A stretch of DNA of 64,000 bases, taken from Nectonema munidae. Taxonomy: Eukaryota > Nematomorpha > Nectonematoida > Nectonematidae. Shown in pieces: positions 20,951-33,364 of this stretch (the first letter of the stretch is position 1; each line of letters begins with the position of its first letter). The notes beneath the pieces are model-generated. The model was not told where the DNA came from, made no database searches, and was given only the letters and a program-made list of their open reading frames with translations. A program made the position numbers and the translations under genes. The stretch spans positions 310,001 through 374,000 of the forward strand of contig JAUIRK010000921.1 of the NCBI GenBank assembly GCA_030549495.1, read 5' to 3'.

Positions 20951-23342
20951 CCAGCAGGGTCTTGTACCTAAATCTCGATCCAAGGTTGTACTATCGAACA
21001 TCTTCCAACGCTCATTTATCATTCTCTGCGCCCAAGGTTGTACTTACATAGAGCATCTGCCAACGCTTAATTATCATTCATTAGTAAAGGTACAATAACA
21101 CATAGTAATCATAAAATTTCTTCGTTGGCAAATGTGGAAAAACCATCTTCTTGCTCATCTATGAGTTCTTACTTAGGAGCCTACAGAGCATTATCACGTT
21201 GTTTACCAAGATATTCCTCCATACTCTCACCCTTGAAATCAGCCATCAAGGGACTTGAACTTGAATGAAAGCGAAAAATTGCTTGGACAATGGAGTTGGA
21301 GAATTCATTTGGGGAGGCACAAAGTATGTTGAGATCTGCAGAAGTTGTAAAGATTCCAAGATTGGACAATCTTACAATCACAGTGGACTCAACAAAGGCT
21401 TAGGAGCTACTCTACTTCTACAAAGGAATGGGAAACAAAAACTAAAAGAGTTTTTCAGCTTCAAGCTAAAAGACCACCAAATCAACTGGTTTCCATGTGA
21501 GCTCGAAGCCTTAGCCATATCCACAGCAATGAAGCATTCCCATACATAAAGGAGTCAAAATTCACAACAAATGTTTTGACAGACTCAAAACCATGTGTTG
21601 AAGCACATAGCCGTTTAGAACAAGGATATTTTTCTTCGTCTGCAAGAGTTTCATCACTTCTAACTCTTAGTGCAGTTAACGTTGAATTATGTCATATCCG
21701 TGTTTCCGACAATTTGACTAGTGATTTCTCTTCACGCAACCCACTCTCTTGTCATGAAAGAAACTTCCAAATCTGTAGTTTTGATGAAGAATCCATAACT
21801 TCTGTTATAAATACAATGAACGTTGATAATGTGCTCGGAAGAAGATCAAAAATGCCGCTTACTAATAAGTTGGCATGGGGAGGACTACAAAAGAAGTGTC
21901 AAATCCTGAGAAAAGTACAAGAACATTTGAGGAATGGAACAAAACCTTCCCAAAAAGAAAAATGTACTGATGTAAAAAGATTGATAGGTGTGGTCACCAT
22001 TGACAAAAGAGGTATACTAATAGTACAAAAATCTACACCGTTTTCAACAGCAAAACAGCTTCTTGCAATCTCAATAGTTTTTCTTCCATGTATCCTTCAT
22101 TCTCTACACCTTCCGTTTAATCACCCTACAAAAACACAGCTAAAACTACTTTTTAATCGTCACTTTTATGGTTTAAACAGTAATAAACTCATTGAAGATG
22201 TCGAAGAATCATGTAATATTAGTCGCTCAATCAAATACATTCCTGAAGAAATTTTCCAACAAGCTCCAACCCTCAGAGAATCAAAACCTCTAAAAAACCT
22301 GGAAAAGTTTTTTATGGAGATGTCATTAGAAGGAACGATCAAAAGATTTTTGTTCTAAGTGAGATATTTTCGTCCTTAACCATTGCATCTTTGTTGGAAA
22401 GTGAAAAAGTGGATGAGATAAAAACAGAAATTATTGTCAACTCTTCCTTAATCAGATGCGACTCTTGCAAAATACGAACTATGCAAGCACATCCTTTCAA
22501 AGTCTCAAAACAGACCTTTTGATAAAAATATTGGGCATTGAAATTGAGATAGGCTACATCAAGAATAAGAACTCAAACTGTATTGTTGACAAAGCAATTT
22601 AAGAACTGGAGACAGTATACAGAAAATGTTTCCTGAAAAAACACAAATCACGAGTTCTGACCTACAACTTACAGTCAGAAATGTCAACCTCCTAATACGA
22701 AGACAAAAGTAATCTGCAAAAAGAAATTATCTTCAGAAGAATTCATTTTACAAACAAGCAGACTATGAATACGATAAATTTTTGGAAGAACAACAAAGTT
22801 TAGTAAATAAAACAAGTATAAAGTAAGGACAAATATATTATTTATGAACTGCAAAAAAAATTATGCAATAATTAAAAAGATTAGGGATGAGATCAACACA
22901 AAAACGTATCACATCCCAAAAGTAAGATTAATAAATCAAATTTTTACACAGAGAAAATGTCGATTATAATGGGCAAGAATCCAGCGATGAAGAAGATCAC
23001 ACAGATGATGAAAGCACTAAGCAACAAGATCAGAGATAAGCTAAAGACAAAGTCGAACTGCACACGGATGGTGTATTTGATGATGGAAAAACAGGACTGC
23101 AAGATCATCCAAAAAGTGAAGATGAAACAGAGTTCCACGCTAAGCCCCAACGAACCAGAAAACCTCCAAGAAGGCTAGAAGATTACAGAAGAGACTAAGA
23201 CGGGTGGGTCAGCAGACTCTTGTACCTACATCTCAATCCAAGGTTGTACTTACATGGAGCATCTCCCAACGCTCATTTATGATTCTCTGCGTCCAAGCTT
23301 GTACTTACATCGAACTTCTGCCAACGCTTAATTATCATTCTC
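20951..23342 (+). mobile_element. Ty3/gypsy-type LTR retrotransposon fossil
   Basis: Direct repeats of about 134 bp (20951-21084 and 23209-23342) share CTTGTACCTA and CCAAGGTTGTACT and differ at roughly 10-15% of sites, suggesting a fairly old insertion. They are read as LTR portions and themselves contain a shorter internal duplication. Between them on the plus strand are Pol remnants in family order: an RNase H-like region (about 21265-21770), an integrase H2C2 zinc-binding region (about 22100-22230), integrase core remnants and a basic C-terminal tail (about 23140-23190). Gag, protease and most reverse transcriptase are not seen. It is broken, with several breaks, and internally shortened. 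Confidence 0.7.
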
Positions 23343-23502
23343 TCTGTCCAAGGTTTTTTCTATTTACAGCCTGATTGCTGCCTCACAGGAACCATTTCCT
23401 TGATTACCACAGAAGGACACACACCACTAGATATACTCGCGCTAATCTCAATTACGCATTCATTCTTTCCTTCTTTTTGTTACAATAAACTTATTCTCTT
23501 TA

Positions 23503-23645
23503 CTAGCGCAGCTTAACAGTTGATAGTCAGGGGTTCGATCCCCAAGGCTCTCAACTCTTAAAAACAAATTCACACATCTTAGAATAATGCGAGCATATAG
23601 CCTTACTGCTGAAAGTGCTTTGATATCTCCAACCTACCAACCATA
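23503..23645 (+). repeat. tRNA-like SINE head joined to LINE-type 3' tail
   Basis: TAGCGCAGCTTAACAG resembles a Pol III A box and GGGGTTCGATCCCC a B box, about 27 nt apart, shorter than in a tRNA. The tail (23588-23645) carries GCGAGCATATAGCC, GAAAGTGCTTTGA and CCAACCTACCAACC. It matches the 3' end of the LINE at 40649-42050 (GCGAGCATATCAGC, GGAAAGTGCTTTGA, CCTACCTACC). Such tail sharing is how some SINEs borrow LINE machinery. It adjoins the gypsy-type fossil. Confidence 0.55.
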
Positions 23646-24399
23646 CTTATTTTTATTAATGTTATAAGTTATATATACACTTATTTTTCTTTTGCTAAAT
23701 TTACTTTTGTTTTAAACCTTTGAAATTTTTTTTAATAAACCTATTATATTTTCTATAGATCAAATCAATAGTTGCTGTATATATTAGCATCCATTATACA
23801 TATTTCAAATTATAATAGTTTAAAAAAAATTTGGTATTACTGGGTTAATATATGACTGAAGTTATTAAGAATGTAATGGAAACTGCTAAGCTACGGGTGT
23901 TAACCCTATTAGTGCTGGGGGGGGCGTAAAACGCCCCCCACCTTCACTAAAAAATTAATTGTAGAAAATTAGCTGAATCATATCCCTTCAAATTTGGTGA
24001 CTTTTCCTAAAATCGCTAGCTTCATCTTTTGAAACCATTTTCATGGTAGTTGAATGACCCCTTCATGTTCAAAACTGTCAATCAAAATCAAAAATTAAAA
24101 TTTTTCAGCAAAATTTTGACATTATCTGTACTTAACCTTATAACTTAGGATCTATATTATATAATAACCTGAAAATTTATAATTATATACAGTTTGGAAC
24201 GCATAACACTTTATATATTTAATTTTTTCAATAATCATGGCTACTTTTTAGAAAATGTCAATCAAAATTTTAATTGATCAAAAATATATCTAATAAAATA
24301 TACCTTCAAATTTTACATAAAATATATGTTTTTATACTAAATCGGTCATGCTGTTTTCATTTCTGGACTAATTTTTTACATTTAGGATGTGAAAATACC

Positions 24400-26060
24400 T
24401 ATAAGTAGTAATCAAATTTGCGGTTTACTTCTGAAAATTGTCTCCAAAAACATTCCTTCATATTTTACATAAAATATATGCGTTATACTAAATCGGCCAT
24501 GCTGGTTTCACTTCTGGACTCATTTTTTACGTTTAGGATCTGAAAATACCTATAAGTGTTAATCAAATTTGCGGTTTACTTTGTGAAAATACCTATAAGT
24601 GTTAATCAAATTTGCGGTTTACTTCTAAAAATTTTCTCCCAAAACATTCATTCAAATTTTACAATGAAATATATGTTTTATACCAAATCAACCATGCTGT
24701 TTTCATTTCTGAACTCATTTTTCACATTTAGAGGTTTTAAAATATCAGTCAAAATTTGCGGTTTACTTCTAAAAGCTATCTCCAAAAATATTCTCTCAAT
24801 TTTACATGAAATATTTGTTTTTATACCAAATCGATCATGCTGTTTTCATTTTTGAACTCATTTTTTACATTTAGGAATTGAAAATACCTATAAGTATAAA
24901 TCAAATTTGCGGGTTTCTTCTAAAAATTGTCTCCAAAAACATTCATTCAAATTTTACAATGAAATATATGTTTTATACCAAATCAACCATGTGGTTTTCA
25001 TTTCTGAACTCATTTTTCACATTTAGAGGTTTTAAAATATCAGTCAAAATTTGCGGTTTACTTCTAAAAGCTATCTCCAAAAATATTCTCTCAATTTTAC
25101 ATGAAATATTTGTTTTTATACCAAATCGATCATGCTGTTTTCATTTTTGAACTCATTTTTTACATTTAGGATTTGAAAATACCCATAAGTATAAATCAAA
25201 TTTGCGGTTTACTTTTGAAAATTGTCTCCAAAAATATTCTCTTGAAATATATGTTTTTATAGCAAATCAATCATGCTGTTTTCATTTCTGAACTAATTTT
25301 TTACATTTAGGATGTGAAAATACCTATAAGTGTTAATCAAATTTGCCGTTTACTTCTAAAAATTGTATACAAAAACATTCATTCAAATTTTACAATTAAA
25401 TATATGTTTTTATACCAAATCAAACATGCTAGTTTCATTTATGGACTCAATTTTTGCAGTTTGAATTTGAAAATACATATAAGTATCAATTAAATTTGCC
25501 TTTAGTTCTAAAATTTGTTTTTATAGCAAATAGATCATGATGATTTCATTTCTGAACACAGTTTTCGCATTTAGAGGTTTTACTGCTAGTGTCAATCAAA
25601 TTTGCAGTTTATGTCTGAAAACTATATCCCAAAATATTCTCTCTAATTTTACATGAAATATATGTTTTTATACCAATTCGGACATGATAATTTTTATTTC
25701 TGAAATCATTTTTTGCATTTAGAGGTTTTAAATGTCTGAAAGTGTCAATCAAATTTTCGATTTACGTCTAATGTCTACAGAAATATTTTTGAAATTTAAA
25801 TAAAATATCTGTTTTTATGCCAAATGGAGGATGATGGTTTCATTTTTAAACTCAGGTTTGGCATTTATGGTTTTAAAGTATCTGAAAGCTTGAATCAGAT
25901 TTGCGGTTTACTTCTTGATACTGTCTTAAAAAATATTTTCAAAAAAATAAAATATCTATTTTATACCAAATCGACTATGCTTATTTTATTTCTGTACTGG
26001 ATTTTGGATAATACGGTTAAAAAATATCTCGAAGTGGCAATTGAATTAGTAATGTATGCC
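24400..26060 (+). repeat. Tandem array, alternating 144/151-bp units
   Basis: The landmark CGGTTTACTTCT or its variants recurs near 24421, 24615, 24759, 24910, 25054, 25205, 25346, 25497, 25605, 25757 and 25900. Spacing alternates about 144 and 151 bp, with one 43-bp partial duplication near 24572. Units two apart are more alike than neighbours: 24650-24850 and 24945-25147 are almost identical. This makes a dimeric higher-order repeat of about 295 bp. Copies decay to the right. Open frames of 79-99 codons here are repeat read-through. Confidence 0.85.
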
Positions 26061-26819
26061 TGAAAATCAGTTCTGTAAAAAAATTTCAAAAAATGGCTGC
26101 ATATTAGGTATATAGTAAAAATATACTTTTTTTTTGTATATTTTGGCTTATAATACTTTCTACAATCATCTTGAGTATGAAATATTTATTAAAAAAAATA
26201 AAACGTATTATAAAATCTTTTGAAAATTTGTATGAGAGAAGGAACCAAGTTGAAAACTAATTGAAAAGAGAACATTTGATCAAAACAAATAATTAAAAAA
26301 TATTTATCTTTACTAAATGGAAGATCTACCATGTTCTAATGAACTAGGAAGTGGTTTAATTATATACTTCAAAAAAGATTTTGACTGTGAAAAAGAAGTT
26401 CCTCTTTTACAAATGAAAATTATTTAATTCTATATCTTATCATCTAGGATTACAGTTAACATTTAGCTAAGATGTGTAGGAAATCTGAAAATTTAGAATA
26501 GGTCAGATTTATCAAAAATGGAACAGATGCCAATATGTGAGAATTTAGTCACTATCAAGATATTTTTAATTTAAATTGAATTTGTCCATCTTTTTCCTTT
26601 TGTGTCAAAGAAGTAATTTTTTAGATTCATCAGAAAAAAACCTTTGAAATGAGATTGGTTGACAAATATTCAGGCCTGAGAGGAAAAAAGGAATTTTATC
26701 CTTATAAAAAAATTTTCGAACACACATTGAAGAATATAAATTTCTAATGAAAAAAGAGCTACCAAGAAAGGATCAACATAGAATGAATACCAAAATTACA
26801 TACTGTAAATTATAATATG

Positions 26820-27100
26820 ACGTAGACTACGAGCCGATAATGAATTTGTAGCCAAAAAGATGGAGATCCTATCGAGTTACATAAGTTACTGTAGAATGAA
26901 ATATTTTGAGTGAATTAAACACCTAGTTGGTTTATTAAATAAATTAAGAAAATAATTACCAGAGAAAACTGCAAGTAGAAGTTATTTTTATGTTTATATA
27001 TTTGACATTGATTTACAGGTTTAATCGATTTTTTGACAGGTTTTATTGATTTCATAAAAAATGAACATCACCATTAAATTCTGCATACTTGAAATGTATA
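26820..27100 (+). repeat. Dispersed repeat, copy A
   Basis: This stretch (ACGTAG, GATAATGAATTTGTAG, TTTTGAGTGAATTAAACACC, AATAATTACCAGAGA, TTGACAGG) recurs at 36720-36980 in the same orientation. Its right part grades into the unit of the array at 27640-28770. Confidence 0.7.
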
Positions 27101-27244
27101 AGAAAAAACTTTAAAAGAATTAAAATTTTAATTTTGACATGGGCTGTCATATTTAAATTATTTTGTCAGGTTTGACTAATATTTATAAAAAAAAGGAATA
27201 TAACCAGTAAACACAGCCTACTTAAAAATGGGTATATGTGTGTA

Positions 27245-27640
27245 AAATGCCATGCACGGTAAACTTCATCACCTCCTGTAGTATAATTCAAGCCTTCAAG
27301 CATCACTTCACCTTTTCCATTATCAAATCTCCTCTCCACTTATTTTATCACTCGAACTTAATTGTAAATACCTTGCCATTAACTTCAATTATACAAATCA
27401 TGTTAATATATATTGCACTCATTTTCTATCTGTTTATTCACCTTGTTGTCCTGTTCGTTGTTGCTTGTTTTCTCACTCCTGATGTTAGTAAGACATTTCA
27501 CTTCTTTCTTTTGCACTTTTATACCAACTACATTTCAGGGTGTTAAATAAAGAGTTTATTTTGTATCGCTTTTATCACAACACCTCCCTATACTTTCTAT
27601 TAAACGTAATTCTCTAATTCAAAAAACCGTGCCTGATCCT
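27245..27640. other. About 395-bp insertion within a satellite unit
   Basis: A repeat unit beginning near 27130 breaks off after GGGTATATGTGTGTAAA and the array resumes near 27650. The inserted stretch has a different, C/T-rich composition and contains AATAAAGAG. It may be a solo LTR or a processed fragment. I cannot place its family. Confidence 0.4.
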
Positions 27641-28780
27641 TTCTTTTAGGGATAAATCAATTTTTTGACAGTTTTGATTGATTTTTATAAAAAAAATGAA
27701 TATTACCACTGAATTACGCATGCTTAAAAATGGGTATATATGTGTAAAAAACTTTATATACTTATTTAGATAAAAAGTTTCTTTTTGAGATGGGCTGTTA
27801 CATTTAGATCAATTTTTTGACAGGTTTGATTGATTTTCATAAAAAATGAATATCACCACTGAATTCAGCATATTTGAAAATGGGTATACATGTGTAAAAA
27901 ACTTTATATACTTATTTAGATAAAAAGTTCCTTTTTGAGATGAGTTGTCACATTTAGATCAATTTTTTGACAGGTTTGATTGATTTTCATAAATGAATAC
28001 CACCAATGAATTCAGCATGCTTGAAAATGGGTATACATGTGTAAAAAACTTTATATACTTATTTAGATAAAAAGTTCGTTTTTGAGATGAGTTGTCACAT
28101 TTAGATCAATTTTTTGACAGGTTTGATTGATTTTCATAAATGAATACCACCAATGAATTCAGCATGCTTGAAAATGGGTATACATGTGTAAAAAACTTTA
28201 TATACTTATTTAGATAAAAAGTTCGTTTTTGAGATGAGTTGTCACATTTAGATCGATTTTTTGACAGGTTTGATTGATTTTCATAAATGAATATCACCAC
28301 TGAATTCAGCATATTTGAAAATGGGTATAAATGTGTAAAAAACTTTATAAACTTATTTAGATAGAAAGTTCCTTTTTGAGATGAGCTGTCACATTTAGAT
28401 CAATTTTTGACAGGTTTGATTGATTTTCATAAAAATGAATATCACCACTGAATTCAGCATATTTGAAAATGGGTATACATGTGTAAAAAACTTTATATAC
28501 TTATTTAGATAAAAAGTTCCTTTTTGAGATGAGTTGTCACATTTAGATCAATTTTTTGACAGGTTTGATTGATTTTCATAAAAAAATGAATACCACCACT
28601 GAATTCAGCATATTTGAAAATGGGTATACATGTGTAAAAAACTTTATATACTTATTTAGATAAAAAGTTCCTTTTTGAGATGAGCTGTCAAATATAAATC
28701 GATTTTTTGACAGGTTTGATTGATTTTGATAAAAAATGGACATCACCACTGAATTCAGCATAGTTGAAATATATATGTAA
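27640..28780 (+). repeat. Tandem array, 147-150-bp units
   Basis: The landmark TTTTTTGACAGG recurs near 27663, 27813, 27963, 28110, 28257, 28404, 28553 and 28703, that is every 147-150 bp, about 7.5 units. Units contain GAATTCAGCATATTTGAAAA, GGGTATACATGTGT and CCTTTTTGAGATGAG and are about 90% or more alike. The unit sequence is not obviously that of the array at 24400-26060, though the period is the same. Confidence 0.9.
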
Positions 28781-28919
28781 CATCAAAAATATTTATATTA
28801 ATCTCTGAGAAAAATAGGGGGCACTTTACGCACCCCCCAGCACTTGGGCGGACAAATTTTGCCCAGCACTAATTGGGTTAATTCTTGAAAGAAAATTTAG
28901 GAAAAGCTCTTATTTTCTT

Positions 28920-29235
28920 ATATGATTAGAAAATAACGCTCAATCTATTGAAATCAATAAGAAATTAGATTTAATAAACTCTAAATTGACTAATTTTAAG
29001 TACAGTAGAAGTAGTGATTGAAATAAAGTTACTTCTCAAATTAAATTAGCATATTCTGATGTAGTCCAAAAAGGCATGCAATCTGAAAAAAGTCTTAATT
29101 TTGATCCCTCATTATTAGTTAAGTTTCTTTTGTTTTTAATGATACCAAAGATAGTATTTCGTTTCATATTAAAATTAAATTGAAATCTAATGTTAATAAA
29201 CTTTGCATAGGTAGGTAGGTATGTAAGTAGGAAGA
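28920..29235 (+). pseudogene. Possible LINE ORF1 relic
   Basis: Plus-strand reading gives NNAQSIEINKKLDLINSKL followed shortly by LAYSDVVQKGMQ, resembling the coiled-coil part of ORF1 proteins of CR1/Jockey-type LINEs. It is interrupted and ends at a GTAGGTAGGTAGG run. The assignment is weak. Confidence 0.3.
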
Positions 29236-29239
29236 AATA

Positions 29240-29835
29240 TCAAATAACAATTGTGCTTTTTCTTATGCTTGCGAAATGCTTAAAAAGTTTAAAATTTAAA
29301 GTTTGAGAAAATTGTAATGATTTAGGTTGCGAATTGATTAAGAATGAGGGACTTTTGAGAAATTGGTTAGATGTTAAGGGAATTTGAAGTGTAGAAAGCT
29401 AGATTTTTGAGGGGGTGAGACTTTTTACCCAAATACACCCAAATATACCCAAATATAGACCAAACAGAACAAAATAAATTTAAATATATACAGAATAAGT
29501 TAAATATAGATTAAAGAATTATTCTCATCATAAAATTAAAATAAATTATTAATTTTAAATTAAATTATAATAAAAATAAAAAAACATTATGGCATGACAA
29601 ATTTTTTTTAATTAAAATTGTTTAACCCACACAAGGTCCTGGCAAAATGAGCTGAGAGAAAAGCTTACAAGAAAAACTTTAATAACTTTTAAAATAATTA
29701 ATGAATTGACTTGAAATTTTAAATATTAATAAAACATGATAAAATATATAATTTTGTAAAGTTACATAAGAATCTAACGAATAGATTTTGTAATATGATC
29801 ACTCAAAATTCGGAAATTTTTCTGGTAGCTATTTT
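29240..29835. other. AT-rich spacer
   Basis: Contains CCCAAATACACCCAAATATA (29429-29455), a short tandem of ACCCAAATA steps. No coding feature was recognised. Confidence 0.4.
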
Positions 29836-29839
29836 TATG

Positions 29840-32800
29840 GTAAAATAAGCTGACAGAATCAACGGCCATTTTATCTGCATACGGCCAACGAATATCGTTT
29901 CAAGGAGGCTATCTGCCATTTTTGCGCCAAGGGACATCTGGAAGCTGTGTGTCGGAAAAAGAAAGCTGGTGAGAAGGCGCAGTTGAAAGTCATTGTTGGA
30001 GTTACTACTACATCCCGCCGACTCTCCCAAAGCTAGAAGTTCCGAGATCACGAATCAACGGGAAATCGATACGGCCACAACGGGTAATTTCATTAGAAAA
30101 CAGCAGTAGGACGCCCTAGGAAAACCTTCTTTAGATCAGCCGACGCCCGAATATGAATCCACAAGTAAGCACAGCTTGTCGACTCAGGGGATCTTCAGGG
30201 CTAGGACCAGAGTACCAATGACCGAAGAGGGTGTTAACATTACCTACACGGTCATCAAAAACCTCAATCTCTTGGGACGAGTTGCAACCAAGCAATTCAA
30301 GATTTCGGTAGACAAAGTCCTTGATTCTACGGAACCATGCTACGCCGTATTCAGTCATCTGAAACAAGACATAGACCTGCTAATGTCAGGACATTTGCAA
30401 GCAGTTCCCAAACCTATGGAAAGCTTGGATGCCTCAAGGATTTCTACCTGGAGATAGAGTTTAAGACAAACAACAAACCTATCTTCTGCAAAGAAAGGTC
30501 ATTCCCATTCGGGATGCTGGACGACCTGAAGAAGGCCTATCAAGAAGGGATTGTAAATGGAATTTGGGAGCCGTCTAGTTTAACGACTACGGTACGCCAG
30601 TGGTTCCAATCAAAAAGGCTTTGCTTCCTGGAAAATAGAAGGCAAAGATCCGCGAGTGTGGAGACTACTCAGTCACGGTGAACCAATAGCTAAAAGATCA
30701 TCGTCATCCCATATCTCTTTCAGCAGAAGTGATGTGCAAGTTAGGAGGTGTTTATGGATTTTCAAGATTTATTGAATACTCACAAGGGTACAAAACAGGC
30801 TACCGTTCGGAATCAAGTCGGCAACAGGATACTTTCAAAAGATCATGAATCAATTTACACAAGATCTTCCAGGCGTAACCGTCTACTTGGATGATCTATT
30901 GGTCAGCGGTAGGGATGCGCAAGACCACGCCAATAATCTACGACGCCTTATACAACGTCTGAATAAAAAAGGGCTTTGATGTCGCCTAGAGAAGTGTAAA
31001 TTTGCACAACCATGCGTGGAATAAGTGGGGCATTTGCTATCATCCGAAGGAATCGCCAAAGGACACAAGGTTAACGATGTCCTAAAGATGCCTCGCCCAA
31101 CAAACATTTCTACTCTGAAATCCTATTTAGGATCTCTCCAAGTTCTACTCCAAGTTTATGCCTCAAAACTATTCCAAATCCTTGGAGCTCTATACCGCCT
31201 AACCAAGAAGTCCAAACCTTGGCACTGGGCTCAAGAACAGGAAGACGCACATCTTAAATCAAAAGAGTTCCTGTCGTCGGAGAATGTGCTTGTCCATTAC
31301 AATCCAGCACTACCTGTCGGAATTTTCTGTGATGCATCCAGCGTTGGAATCGGAGCTGTTCTATTCCATCGTTACTAAGACGGAAGCGAACGCCCACTCT
31401 CCAACGTTTCAAAAATTCTTACTGAAACTCAGAAGAATTACAGCCAAATTTAGTAAGAAGCCTTGCCATCGTCTTCGGATTGAAGAAATTCTACCAGTAC
31501 ATCTATGGACGGAAGTTCACCTTGGTCACGGACCATCGACCTCTCATTGCGATGTTTGGACCAGGAAAAGCTACTCTCACCCTCGCTGCAAATCGTCTTG
31601 CTCGGTGGGCCATGATGTTGAATCAGTTTACGACATTGAATACCGGAGAACCACCGATCACTCCAATGCTGATGCTTTGACTCGCCTGCCTGCGTTCAAC
31701 GACCTAATTTTTGATGGTGAGGAAAGTAAAGACGATATCGAGATGGTTTGCGCTGTTGAAGACATCAATCGAAGAGTGGAACCCAGCAACGCCTTTTAAC
31801 GCGAATCAGTTCAGTCATTTCTACGATAATGCAATGTACACGCGAAGGATGGCCTCCAAAGAAAAGTGACGAAGGTAGTGAAATGCAACGCTCTAGACAA
31901 GTTGCGAATTTTCTAGCCGTAATCAACGGATGTCTTGTCATGGGATCCAGAATCGTCGTCCCAGCCGTCCTCCGCAGAAACGTCCTGGATCAGCTTCACA
32001 TTGGGCATTTTTGGATAGAACGCATGAAGCAGCTAGAACGAACTTACGTTTACTTGCCGAACATTGCAGAGACATTGAAGCCACATGCACGAGTTGTGTT
32101 CCTTGCGGAGAACACCAGAGGAGGCCTTCCAAGCCAACAGTTCACCCTTGGATGCTACCTGAAAAGCCCTAGAGTCGACTACACTTGGATCATTGGTTTG
32201 TCCTAGTCGACACATACTCCAAATACCCGTATATGCACCCAACGCAGTCGATTACAAGAAAAGCGACGATCGACCTGCTGGAAGAGGATTTTGCACATTT
32301 AGGGTTTACGCTTACACTGGTAACGGTTAATGCTACAACATTCATGTGAGAAGAGTTCCAGTCCTGGTGCAAAGAACGGGGAATAACTCATCTCATCGGA
32401 GCGCCATACCATCAAGCTATAAATGGAGCAGCCGACCGATTGATCCAAACTGTCATGAAGGCTCTACGGAAATACTCGCTTCCTCCCAGAAGAGCGCTGC
32501 AAGAATTTTTGATGCAGTATCGCCGAACGCCCAACTCTACGGGATATTCACCAAGCGAACTACTCAACTCCCGCCAGATCCGCACAAAGATCGTTGTGTG
32601 CTGCTTTCTCCAGCGCATGTTGCTCAAGGAAAGCAAGCCAAGAAATCTTCAAGAAAACAAGGACAAAAAAGCTTATCGAAGCTGGCTCATCGCTACAATA
32701 TTGGGGACGCTTTATACGCGCTCTACTTCGGTCCACGCCACGAAAAAGACGTCCGCTAGGTTCCTGCCGTTGTCACCACGCACAAAGGTACGCGAACATA

Positions 32801-33260
32801 CAATGTCTGAGTCCAGCCCTGTGGACCTATGTGGAGACGTCACGCGGAGCAGCTACAACCACGTCTATGTTCCTCTGAGGACGCCAAACCGGGATTGGAC
32901 ATCTCTTCCACCGAAGACGCACCTGCTCATGAAATGCCAGGAAAAACTGATCCGTAGCTGCATGATCAGTTACCATCTGAAGCCGCGGCACAAGAGCCCA
33001 AAAAATACGTCGATCTTCGCGGAAGAACAAGGGAATACCTCTTGTCGTTATTCGCCTTCCGGGTGAATCAGAAGCTTATTGGGGAGGTGTTGTAAAGCAG
33101 CTTATGCAAATAAGGCGTGTGCATACTTTTCCCTCAGCAACAGTGCAAAATTGTTTCCCTCTTCCAAAGTGCATGCAATTTATAAAAGAATTTGCTTGAA
33201 GTCCCGATAAAGTCAATGGAAATAGTTCTTACAAAGATCCATTCATTTGATTAGGGTTGT
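29840..33260 (+). mobile_element. Ty3/gypsy-type LTR retrotransposon fossil
   Basis: Plus-strand remnants appear in family order: a Gag zinc knuckle of CX2CX4HX4C type (about 29911), a reverse transcriptase region (about 30470-31000), RNase H (about 31290-31700) and integrase with a C-terminal tail (about 31860-33060). A polypurine stretch (GGGGAGG) ends at 33087 and is followed by TGTTGTAAAGCAGC, which reads as the start of a 3' LTR at 33088. A matching 5' LTR was not seen. The composition is more GC-rich than its surroundings. It is broken by many changes and looks old. Confidence 0.8.
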
Positions 33261-33364
33261 TACTAGAAAATTTGCATAGTATATTTCCAGTGTACTAGGG
33301 TGTTTGTCAGAATAGACACACTTCTTCTTTGGCTTTCAATAAATTGTACCTTCTTTTCGAAAGA

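Larger units (their letters stand above)
23904..28877. mobile_element. piggyBac-like non-autonomous element filled with tandem repeats
   Basis: Both ends abut TTAA (23900-23903 and 28878-28881). The left end begins CCCTATTAGTGCTGGGGGG, and the right end read inward begins CCCAATTAGTGCTGGG, then after about 20 bp repeats AGTGCTGGGGGG. Both are followed by a GC-rich hairpin-like step (GGGGGGCGTAAAACGCCCCC on the left, GTGCGTAAAGTGCCCCC on the right). TTAA targets and CCC...GGG termini are typical of piggyBac. The roughly 5-kb interior contains two tandem arrays and no transposase. The GC-rich tips stand out sharply from the AT-rich body. Confidence 0.7.

Noticed and set aside
24556-25150. Two 90-99-codon open frames with near-identical protein
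   Set aside because: They are read-through of the 295-bp dimer satellite, without any recognisable domain.
24400-28780. CRISPR-like array
   Set aside because: Units are about 147 bp head-to-tail with no short repeat plus unique spacer pattern, in a eukaryotic context.
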